A stretch of DNA of 64,000 nucleotides from Pseudomonas migulae (GTDB taxonomy: Bacteria > Pseudomonadota > Gammaproteobacteria > Pseudomonadales > Pseudomonadaceae), in contig NZ_JALJWR010000001.1 of assembly GCF_024169315.1 (NCBI RefSeq), forward strand, positions 4,948,501 through 5,012,500. The letters run 5' to 3'. The notes below the pieces were generated by a model, which worked only from the letters and a program-made list of their open reading frames with translations, was not told the DNA's origin and searched no databases. Below are positions 55,036-62,492 of the stretch, piece after piece. Every line of letters starts with the position of its first letter. The first letter of the stretch is position 1. A program made the position numbers and the translations under genes.

Positions 55036-55794
55036 ATGTCAGATCAAGGGATTGTTGCGTCTACACCTTACGTTTCACTGGGCCATCGCCATGATGAATT
55101 GTCGTCCCGTGGCTGGACGGTGCTGACGCCAGGCGAATTTGCCTACGATGTCGTCGGCACGTTGCAGGCGTTCGGCCGGATCATTCCGCAATTCAACGGG
55201 CAGACGGCGTTCGCGATCACCCGCAAGCCGGGCTATGAAGCGTTGCCGTACTCCCAGAGCATGAACGGCATCGGCCCGCACACCGAAGCGCCGGTCTATG
55301 GACCGCCGCCGCGTTATCTGGCACTGCATTGTCACCAACAAGCGACATGCGGCGGCGGGCATACGGGGCTGGTAGACGGGTATGAGCTGCTGAGGTTCCT
55401 GGAGCGCACCGAGCCCGAGTTGCGTGAATGGATCGACGACACGCCCGTAGAGTTCGTCGCCACCGCCAAACCGGGTGAGGCGGCGCAAACCAGGGTCAAG
55501 GAGTACATCCTGACGCCTACAGAAGAAGGGGACATTTTCCGCTTCAGCTACAACCAGTTTCACTACGGCGACGTGAATCCTTCCGTCGAGGATTTGCAGC
55601 AATCGAAGGTGGCCAACAGCTCATCTCCACTGGCGAAGTTCGCGGTGCTGGGCGAGGAGTACTTCATTCGGAACAACACGCCGGTGCTGATTCCCGACGG
55701 CTGCATGCTGATTTGGGACAACTGGCGAATGATCCATGCCCGTAGCCGATACACTGACCCGGCGCGAAACCTGACCCGCTACTGGCTGGCCTGA
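55036..55794 (+). CDS. TauD/clavaminate-synthase-like Fe(II)/2-oxoglutarate dioxygenase
   Basis: 252 residues. The iron-binding triad is visible as H82-T-E84 in IGPHTEAPVYGPPPRY and the distal H234 in WDNWRMIHARSRY, with the 2-oxoglutarate arginine in RNLTRYWL. The acidic ligand is Glu rather than Asp, as in clavaminate synthase. Such enzymes hydroxylate, desaturate or cyclise amino acids and peptides. It lies 21 bases after the aminotransferase. Confidence 0.9.
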   Translation: MSDQGIVASTPYVSLGHRHDELSSRGWTVLTPGEFAYDVVGTLQAFGRIIPQFNGQTAFAITRKPGYEALPYSQSMNGIGPHTEAPVYGPPPRYLALHCHQQATCGGGHTGLVDGYELLRFLERTEPELREWIDDTPVEFVATAKPGEAAQTRVKEYILTPTEEGDIFRFSYNQFHYGDVNPSVEDLQQSKVANSSSPLAKFAVLGEEYFIRNNTPVLIPDGCMLIWDNWRMIHARSRYTDPARNLTRYWLA

Positions 55795-55861
55795 TTCATC
55801 CGTCGCCCACCATTCCATTGGCGTACCCCACGGCGGGTACGCGTCCTACAGGTATCGCGTC

Positions 55862-56821
55862 ATGCAAACAGCAATCGAGATCGCCAAGGTCGATCATCAA
55901 CTGGTCGTTCGGCTCAATCAGGCCTGGACCAAAAGGGCCACGGTGTGCGCGCCGGACAAGGCCTCGGTCAGCGAAGCGTTCGACCCGGCGCGCCCGGATT
56001 ATCCGGAGTGCATGGTGCCGTTTTTCCATCACCCGAAATTCCAGGCCCTGAGCGACGAGCTCAAAAGCACCGTGGTGACCTGGGGCTGGATCGGCTACAA
56101 CCTGCGCACGGTCACGGCCGAAGAGCACGTTGTGAACCCGGCGCTGAGCGTCATCGCCAATCAGTACCTGGGTAAAAACGACTGGCATTTTCGCGAGGCG
56201 ATGCAGCAGACGTTGATCGACGAGCACTACCACACGCTCATGCACCTTCGTGCCATCGAGCGAACCAAAGAGGACCGCGCACTCGATCAGGACCTGGAGT
56301 TGCCGCCGTCGGTCACCTACCTGAGACTTGTCGCGCTGCGTGAAACGTTGCCCGAGCAATGGCAGCGCGACCTGGCGGCGATCACCTTTGCAGTGGTAGC
56401 CGAGATCAGCGTCAACGCTTACCTGGATCTGCTGGCCGACGATCAGACCATTCAGCCGCAAAACCGCCGCGTGGCAGAGCTGCATAACCGCGACGAATAC
56501 GCCCACAGCAAGATTCTCGCTGAAGTGGCGAAAGTCATGTACGCGAACATGCAGGTACCTCAGCGGGCATTTTTCGCACAGACGTTGTCGGAGGCGCTGA
56601 GTGCCTTTGTCGCTCAGGACTACTCGATGTGGGAGGCGATTCTGACGCAGCTTGGCGTCGAGGATGCGGCGCTGATCATTGCCGATACCCGGGAGAGCAA
56701 CAAGAACGCCACGATCATGCGTGACTACAGCGGCCTGCATCGTCTGGCGCAGGATCTGGGGATTACCGACGAGATTGATTTCGACTTCCGACCGACTCTC
56801 AAAGCGGCGGCCGTGGCCTGA
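55862..56821 (+). CDS. AurF-like diiron N-oxygenase
   Basis: 319 residues, all-helical, with the carboxylate/histidine ligand pattern of the AurF family: TAEEHVVNPALS, IDEHYHTLMHL, VAEISVNAYLD and HNRDEYAHSKIL. AurF relatives oxidise amines to hydroxylamine, nitroso or nitro groups (p-aminobenzoate in aureothin, and amine steps in obafluorin- and valdiazen/fragin-type pathways). An N-oxygenated product of this cluster is therefore inferred. A small hairpin (GCGTACCC-N6-GGGTACGC at 55821-55842) lies in the 67-base gap before it. Confidence 0.87.
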   Translation: MQTAIEIAKVDHQLVVRLNQAWTKRATVCAPDKASVSEAFDPARPDYPECMVPFFHHPKFQALSDELKSTVVTWGWIGYNLRTVTAEEHVVNPALSVIANQYLGKNDWHFREAMQQTLIDEHYHTLMHLRAIERTKEDRALDQDLELPPSVTYLRLVALRETLPEQWQRDLAAITFAVVAEISVNAYLDLLADDQTIQPQNRRVAELHNRDEYAHSKILAEVAKVMYANMQVPQRAFFAQTLSEALSAFVAQDYSMWEAILTQLGVEDAALIIADTRESNKNATIMRDYSGLHRLAQDLGITDEIDFDFRPTLKAAAVA

Positions 56822-56829
56822 CTCAGGAG

Positions 56830-57636
56830 GTGAAAATGTCCGTTCCTGTGTACGAAGTGTTTGCCATCCGTGTCGGCGCCAATGCCCAGCGCACCGCCCG
56901 GGAAAACTTTCTTTACGACGCCTGCTGCGGTGATCCCAATGCGTCGATGCCACTGGATTACTACTTCTGGGTCATTCGCAACGAGCAACAGGTCATCGTG
57001 GTCGACACCTGTTTTCAACCGGCTACGGCGGATCGGCGTAACCGTCAGATGTATCGCCTGCCGGAAGAATCCCTACGTCAACTGGACATCGATCCGGCGC
57101 AGGTCGAGAACCTGATCCTCACCCATTTGCACTGGGATCACGCGGGCAACCTGGGGCTGTTTCCGAAAGCCACGGTGCATTTGCAGGAAGCGGAATTGCG
57201 CTTCTGCACCGGGCCGAAAATGGCCCATCGCACGGTGAACAAAACCTACGAAGTCGACGACGTGATGTCGGCGTTGCCACCGCTGTTCGAAGGCCGGATG
57301 CGCTTGCACACCGGTACGGTCGAGGTGGTTCCCGGCGTGACGCTGCACCCGGTGGGCGGGCATACGCCGGGCAGCCAGGTGGTACGGGTGAACACCGAAC
57401 GCGGGTGGATTGTTCTGGCGTCGGATGCTGCGCATTTGTGGGCGAACATTCGCCAGCGCAGTCCGTTTCCGATACTGGATGATCTGGCGCAGACGCTTGA
57501 GGCGTTTATCGAAATCGACCGTTTGGCTGACAGCGAGGACCACGTCATTCCCGGTCATGACCCACTCATTGCCGAGCGTTTCCCGCACTGGAATGACGAC
57601 CCGCATATCATTTGCCTCCACCAACCCCCGGCCTGA
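56830..57636 (+). CDS. Metallo-beta-lactamase-fold hydrolase (lactonase-like)
   Basis: 268 residues. The zinc motif is H99-L-H101-W-D103-H104 in LTHLHWDHAGN, with the later ligands in VGGHTPGSQV, LASDAAH and VIPGHDP. The layout is that of the AiiA/AttM-like lactonases. It may open or close a lactone, act on a thioester, or remove a toxic intermediate. Last gene of the cluster, eight bases after the diiron gene with AGGAGG as ribosome site. Confidence 0.89.
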   Translation: MKMSVPVYEVFAIRVGANAQRTARENFLYDACCGDPNASMPLDYYFWVIRNEQQVIVVDTCFQPATADRRNRQMYRLPEESLRQLDIDPAQVENLILTHLHWDHAGNLGLFPKATVHLQEAELRFCTGPKMAHRTVNKTYEVDDVMSALPPLFEGRMRLHTGTVEVVPGVTLHPVGGHTPGSQVVRVNTERGWIVLASDAAHLWANIRQRSPFPILDDLAQTLEAFIEIDRLADSEDHVIPGHDPLIAERFPHWNDDPHIICLHQPPA

Positions 57637-57645
57637 ACGCATTCC

Positions 57646-57739
57646 CTGTAGGAGCGAGGCTTGTCCGCGAAGAACGATAACGCGGTCATTCAGGAGAACC
57701 GCGTTATCGTTCTTCGCGGGCAAGCCTCGCTCCTACAGG
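57646..57739. repeat. Long near-perfect palindrome between converging genes
   Basis: CCTGTAGGAGCGAGGCTTG ... CAAGCCTCGCTCCTACAGG: both arms run ~41 bases with one mismatch around a 12-base loop. The outer part is REP-like, and the inner AACGATAACGCGG/CCGCGTTATCGTT is unrelated to the other REPs. It can end transcription from both sides. Confidence 0.87.
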
Positions 57740-57746
57740 AGATGTG

Positions 57747-59174
57747 TCAGCCTTGGTTTTTGAGGAGTTGGCCTAACGTCGCCAGTGCCTCATCAATCTT
57801 CGGCGAAAACGGCGCCCCACACCCAATCCGCACAAAGTGATCGAAGCGCCGGGTATTGGAAAAGATAACCCCAGGTGAAACCTGGATCCCCACCTTCAAC
57901 GCCTCATGAAAAAGCGCCATGGACGAATGTCGAGGTGACAGTTCCACCCACAGCAATGTGCCGCCCCGAGGGTCGGTCACGCAGGTGCCGGGTGGGAAGT
58001 AGCGGGTGATCGCGGCACTCATCTGTTGGCGTTGTTGCGTCAGGGTTTTCCTCAGGCGACGCAGGTAACGCTCGTAGGACGGTGTTTTCATGAACGCACC
58101 GACCGCCAATTGCGACAATGCTTCACAACCGCGGGTCTGGGTGTGTTTGAGCATTTCCACGCGCTCGTGCCATTTCCCTGCGCTGATCCAGCCCAGGCGC
58201 AGGCCCGGTGCCAGGGTTTTGTTCAACGAGGCGCAATAGATCACGTTGTCACTGCGATCCCAGTGTTTAAGGGTGGACAGTGGTTGCTCGGTGTCCACCA
58301 GATCACCATAGGTGTCGTCTTCGATCAGCACCGTGCCGTGCTCGGCACACAATTGCACCAGCCGCGCCTTGTTGGCGTCGGGCATGATGCTGCCCAGTGG
58401 ATTCTGCAGGTTGGGAATGACGATCAGCGCCCGAATACGTTCGGGCTTTTGCAGCAGTTGTTCCAGTGCAAACAGATTGATGCCCGCGTGGGCCGTCGCC
58501 GGGACTTCCAGTGCGCGCAGGTTCAGGCTTTCGAGAATTTGCAGCAAACCGTAGAAGGTTGGCGACTCCACGGCCACGGTGTCACCGGGTTGGGTGACCG
58601 CGCGCAAGGCCAGGTTGATCGCTTCGGTTGCGCCGTTGGTGATCACAATCTTCTCGGCGGTCAAATTGGCTTTGGTGGTCAGCGCCCGTCGCGCCAGGAT
58701 GTTGCGCAATGCGAGGTTGCCGCTGGTCGAGCCTTGAATACCCAGCAGACGCTGATCCTGACGCAGCGCCTTGATCATGTGCTCCTGCAAAATCTTCAAC
58801 GGGTAGAGCTCCGGTGCACAGTAGGCACTGGCGAAATTGACCTTGATCGTCGCACGCTGGCTGGCCTTGAGCACCGATGACACCTGCTCGTGAATGCCGA
58901 AGTAGACGTCGGTGTCGAGGGGCGGGGGAGCAGTCACGACAGGTTTGGGCAAGGTGTCGGGCTGGCGAATGTAGTTGCCGGAACGCGGGCGGGCTTCCAG
59001 GACGCCGTAGTCTTCAAGCTCCCGGCAAACCTGCACGGCGGTCGACAGGCTGACGGCGTGTTTTTCCATCATCAGCCGAATGGAGGGGAAACGTTCACCG
59101 GTTTTCAAGGTGCCGCTGCGGATCGCGTCAAGGTAATGATTGGCTAACTGACGGTACAAAGGGGTTGTGTGCAT
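57747..59174 (-). CDS. Second MocR-type regulator / PLP aminotransferase-like GntR protein
   Basis: 475 residues. A GntR winged helix covers residues ~5-70 (RFPSIRLMMEKHAVSLSTAVQV, shortened here to SIRLMMEKHAVS), followed by a fold-type I aminotransferase domain with VITNGATEAINLAL, IEDDTYGDL and the lysine in YCASLNKTLAPGLRLGW. It faces the cluster from the other end, on the opposite strand, and could control it or an amino-acid gene elsewhere. It is not closely similar in sequence to the regulator at 46802. Confidence 0.9.
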   Translation of the reverse strand: MHTTPLYRQLANHYLDAIRSGTLKTGERFPSIRLMMEKHAVSLSTAVQVCRELEDYGVLEARPRSGNYIRQPDTLPKPVVTAPPPLDTDVYFGIHEQVSSVLKASQRATIKVNFASAYCAPELYPLKILQEHMIKALRQDQRLLGIQGSTSGNLALRNILARRALTTKANLTAEKIVITNGATEAINLALRAVTQPGDTVAVESPTFYGLLQILESLNLRALEVPATAHAGINLFALEQLLQKPERIRALIVIPNLQNPLGSIMPDANKARLVQLCAEHGTVLIEDDTYGDLVDTEQPLSTLKHWDRSDNVIYCASLNKTLAPGLRLGWISAGKWHERVEMLKHTQTRGCEALSQLAVGAFMKTPSYERYLRRLRKTLTQQRQQMSAAITRYFPPGTCVTDPRGGTLLWVELSPRHSSMALFHEALKVGIQVSPGVIFSNTRRFDHFVRIGCGAPFSPKIDEALATLGQLLKNQG

Positions 59175-59329
59175 GATGACCTCAGCAATCGCACCACTGA
59201 AGTCTTGAGCTGGAAAGTGAGTTGACGCTCCCCGCAGGCGGACCCGTGGTGCTCAAGGGTGAAGGGAAGTGTTTATTCGGGTGTCGATACTGTGAGAGTA
59301 ATCGGGCTTTTAGCGGAATCGCGGGCAAT

Positions 59330-59359
59330 AAAAAGCCCCGCTCTAGGGCGGGGCTTTTA
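59330..59359 (-). terminator. Rho-independent terminator for the gene at 59396
   Basis: AAAAAGCCCCGC TCTA GGGCGGGGCTTTTA; a strong symmetric hairpin ~36 bases beyond the stop, in the gap behind the second MocR-type regulator's start. Confidence 0.88.
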
Positions 59360-59395
59360 GGTCAGTGGCGCCTGAAGCGCTGCTGATTGATCGTG

Positions 59396-60100
59396 TTACT
59401 GCGCGGCGATGCTGTAGCCATCGAATGCGGTTTGCTGCTGAAGCGCGGTAATGATGTTCTTGCGGTTGACCGCTTGTTCAGTCCCGGCGCTGTCCAGGAA
59501 CGTTTCGCTTTCCAGCTCGGCTTCATCGCCCTCACCGACGAACGTGAAACCCAGGAATTCCAGCGCTTCACGGTCAACGTTCAGTCGCGAGCGGGGTGTA
59601 CGCAGCGGCAAAGTGACGCTCACGCCATCCTTGCTGATGGTAAACACTTCGACTTCTTTCTTGGCACGAGCCGTTTTGCTCTTGCCACTGGTCGGGTTGC
59701 TGATGGCCTGATGCGTCTGGTTCAGCACCTTCAATGCCAGGCCGTAGACGATTTCCTGAAACGCCGGATCGTCCTTGAAGCTGGAAAGAATTCGGCTGAT
59801 CGAGAACTTGCTGCTCAGGTCTTCGAGAGCGGCGATGTCGGCCGCTTCAGCGTCCTTGAGCTGCTTGAGTTCGCCCATCAGTTCGTAGGCTGTGTCGTCG
59901 TCGAAGCGGTCGTGAGCCTGACGAATCGCGGCGCGCAGCTCGCGGATCTGATCGCTTTCACGGGTGGACTGGAAAGCATCCAGGACCATCTCGCTGATGG
60001 TCTTGGCCTGGGGCACGTGCTGTGAAAGATTGATGGAGTTTTCGTATTCCGCTTTGGACGACAAGGTGACTACGGATTCAGCGGTATTGGAATCGGACAT
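59396..60100 (-). CDS. Hypothetical cytoplasmic protein
   Basis: 234 residues; no signal peptide or membrane segment. The N-terminal half is acidic and helical, probably coiled (ESDQIRELRAAIRQAHDRF; ELMGELKQLKDAEAADIA). A basic linker (SGKSKTARAKKEVEVF) leads to a small domain with VSVTLPLRTPRSRLNVDREA. I do not recognise the family. It may be a nucleoid- or stress-associated protein by its look, but that is a guess. It has its own terminator. Confidence 0.7.
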   Translation of the reverse strand: MSDSNTAESVVTLSSKAEYENSINLSQHVPQAKTISEMVLDAFQSTRESDQIRELRAAIRQAHDRFDDDTAYELMGELKQLKDAEAADIAALEDLSSKFSISRILSSFKDDPAFQEIVYGLALKVLNQTHQAISNPTSGKSKTARAKKEVEVFTISKDGVSVTLPLRTPRSRLNVDREALEFLGFTFVGEGDEAELESETFLDSAGTEQAVNRKNIITALQQQTAFDGYSIAAQ

Positions 60101-60191
60101 TGAAATTTCACTACTTCTTTAAACTTGGGTTGAGGCGAGAAAGCGCTGGGCCTTTTCAGGCCGCCTAATCTATTGGACCGGGGCGGCGTTG

Positions 60192-60701
60192 TCACGGATT
60201 CCTGGCGGGTGCGGTCTTCAGGGATCGGAACATCTGATAAAACCTGATCGACCGTCCGCAGAACAAACCGCTCGCAAAGCCTGATGCACAGGCCTTGAGC
60301 AACACCATCGGCAGCGTGGCCGAGTGCTCCGGATCAACCGCTGCCTGATAGCCAAAGAAATAGTTAACGGCGAAAAACAGCAGGTAGAGCACCAGGGTTT
60401 TTGCGGTGCCCGGCACGATCAGTGCGGTACCAGCGTCATCCAACTCCACCCCTTTGCGCGAAAAAACCGCCAGCGCAACGATACTGCCGAACATGATCGC
60501 GACCAGCCAGCAGCTTAGGGCCAGTATTGGAGGGAGCGTCAGATCCAACGAATACAGCGACCAACCGAGTAGGGCCGGTGGCGTGCTCAGCAGTGCGGTT
60601 TTGCTTTCGCGCGTCGGGGAGAGAGTTTTGAAACCAAAGTAGCAGAGCAGCATAAGTACCGTGTAAACCCACAGTGGTGTATTTTCCAGAACATTCAACA
60701 T
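60192..60701 (-). CDS. Small integral membrane protein of unknown function
   Basis: 169 residues from the ATG at 60701 (AAGGA upstream); the frame is open 26 codons further but without a start signal. Five to six hydrophobic segments are visible (LWVYTVLMLLCYFGF; LALSCWLVAIMFGSIVALAVF; LVLYLLFFAVNYFFGY). The layout recalls DUF6622-type membrane proteins, without certainty. Monocistronic. Confidence 0.72.
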   Translation of the reverse strand: MLNVLENTPLWVYTVLMLLCYFGFKTLSPTRESKTALLSTPPALLGWSLYSLDLTLPPILALSCWLVAIMFGSIVALAVFSRKGVELDDAGTALIVPGTAKTLVLYLLFFAVNYFFGYQAAVDPEHSATLPMVLLKACASGFASGLFCGRSIRFYQMFRSLKTAPARNP

Positions 60702-60867
60702 CGCGCAGCGTCCTTGCCGAAAAATAGTACTGGGATGATAACCGCTGTGGGACTTGGGTGGACCGTAAAGTGTAATCAATTGAACACGTTTTGGAAGTAG
60801 CTAAATAAGCGGTGTTGACAATCACTAGCAATTAACTGTGTGGTGTGAAGGTTAGGGTTGAAAGTGT

Positions 60868-62181
60868 TCATTGCGCCCCATTGCTCAAGCCGGACTTCTG
60901 CCCAATAGGACTTACTGCTTTAACATACCAGGTACGTACCGGTTGCGCTTCCATGGGCGCGGTAAAGGATGTACCTGTTACATTAGAGTGTTTTACCGGG
61001 TCTGGGTTTGTTGACGATGTGTAGTAAACCTCATACCCGACAGCGCCAGGCGACGCGTCCCAGAAAAATACAATCCTAGGTGGCGTTGGCGTAAAATACT
61101 GTTTTCTAAAATTTTTGGGGGTGTCTACACCGTAATGAGCCATCCGCTGTGCATTTTCACGCCAGACTCGCGCCATATCGGCGGTGGCGGCATCGCCGCG
61201 CGGTTCTCCGTTCTCATCAAGAACTAAAGGTGTCGAATAAAAAGGTTCTGGCCCGTGTTCGGTACACATAATTGAAGTCTTATACCCAAAGTTGTAGCCC
61301 TGAGCGGGATCGTTAGGTGAACACCTGTTCTTGGCACCGGCATTGACTCCCACTGCGGCACGAAAGTAAGTGCTATAACCCATGAGCGTTATACGGTTCG
61401 GCCCATCAAAAGCCAGCCAAGCATACTTGTAATCATGATCGATAAAAAAGCCTGCCACAATATCAGGGTTATATAGCTCTATGATTGGTATCAAAATGGG
61501 ACTAAGAGACCAAAATAGCGAGGGACTTAAAGCGAGGTCTGCCTCAACAATCGTAATCCCTGCGAGTTCAAGTGAAACGTTTGTAACCAGGGAGTTTCGA
61601 AGAGCTAGGTTTACCGTCTCCAACTCTGCCAGTGCATATGCGCGAGCGTCGACAACCCTATCAGCATACGGGCGAGAGTAAGCTACAAGTACTGTAATGA
61701 TAAAATTTTCATTGGCGGCAGTTGGCTTTGCTGGGGGAGATACCGTGGATGAATCATTTGCTCTTTTAACGACGCCGTCCAATATGGACGCAGGAGGTTT
61801 TTCCGCGGTGAATCTACTCTGGCCATCTGTATTGATCCGTAGAACGCCCACAGTACCCTGTGTATCAACTATCGCCGTCAGACTACCGTCCTTGGCTCGG
61901 ACAGTAACTAGTGATCCAGTAGACTCATCAGTCCGTAAATTACCACTCTCAATGGTGTAACCATCGACTATTCTCGAACTCGATCGCTCAAACCGGGAAG
62001 ACCCGATAAAAGGCTTGTATAGCTCGTCCGTGCTCTTGGCTGCAACATTTTCGGTTACCCAGCTTTTTGATTGGGTGCCGGCAGGCGGCGTTGGATGCGT
62101 ACACGCAATAAGCAACGCTGTCAGCGAAGTAATACACAGCATCCAGAAAGGTCGCCGGATGGCTTCTGTAATATTAAGCAT
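60868..62181 (-). CDS. Lipoprotein resembling a reprolysin-like metalloprotease but lacking the zinc motif
   Basis: 437 residues from the ATG at 62181 (GGGAGAAG upstream; an earlier in-frame ATG is less likely). A lipoprotein signal ends LLIAC. Residues ~160-370 have the sequence texture of secreted metalloproteases (FIITVLVAYSRPYADRV; AELETVNLALRNSLVTNVSLELAG; a cysteine pair in NRCSPNDPAQGYNFGYKTSIMC; STPLVLDENGEPRGD). No HExxH is present anywhere. A fibronectin-type-III-like module closes the protein (IVFFWDASPGAVGYEVYY). GC content is clearly below that of neighbours, suggesting acquisition. Activity as a protease is doubtful. Confidence 0.65.
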   Translation of the reverse strand: MLNITEAIRRPFWMLCITSLTALLIACTHPTPPAGTQSKSWVTENVAAKSTDELYKPFIGSSRFERSSSRIVDGYTIESGNLRTDESTGSLVTVRAKDGSLTAIVDTQGTVGVLRINTDGQSRFTAEKPPASILDGVVKRANDSSTVSPPAKPTAANENFIITVLVAYSRPYADRVVDARAYALAELETVNLALRNSLVTNVSLELAGITIVEADLALSPSLFWSLSPILIPIIELYNPDIVAGFFIDHDYKYAWLAFDGPNRITLMGYSTYFRAAVGVNAGAKNRCSPNDPAQGYNFGYKTSIMCTEHGPEPFYSTPLVLDENGEPRGDAATADMARVWRENAQRMAHYGVDTPKNFRKQYFTPTPPRIVFFWDASPGAVGYEVYYTSSTNPDPVKHSNVTGTSFTAPMEAQPVRTWYVKAVSPIGQKSGLSNGAQ

Positions 62182-62381
62182 GATTCTTCTCCCTTGAAGA
62201 ATACGATCGATGTAATAACTGCCCTTGTTCACAGGCCTCAGCAGTCATAGAACATTTAACGCACATTCTCAGGGGAGGGGATACTGTCAAAGTTGACAGT
62301 TCTAAGAGCTTTTTTTGTTGGCCAAGCTCCAAAACGGGGGCGATGCTCTTCCAACCGAAGATGTGCTGCCTGACACACCGC

Positions 62382-62476
62382 AATCGCGAGCAGGCTCACT
62401 CCTACAGAGATCTCCTGCGTAAGAGGGATTTGTGTGCCACTCGGTTCAACTGTGGGGAGTGAGCCTGCTCGCGATG
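62382..62476. repeat. REP-like inverted pair
   Basis: ATCGCGAGCAGGCTCACTCCTACAG ... CTGTGGGGAGTGAGCCTGCTCGCGAT in the 260-base gap (62233-62492) behind the histidine kinase gene; nothing else is seen in that gap. Confidence 0.85.
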
Positions 62477-62492
62477 CGGGCACCACGGTCTT

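Noticed and set aside
60868..62181. Annotation as an active zinc metalloprotease
   Set aside because: No HExxH or other recognisable zinc motif occurs in the protein.
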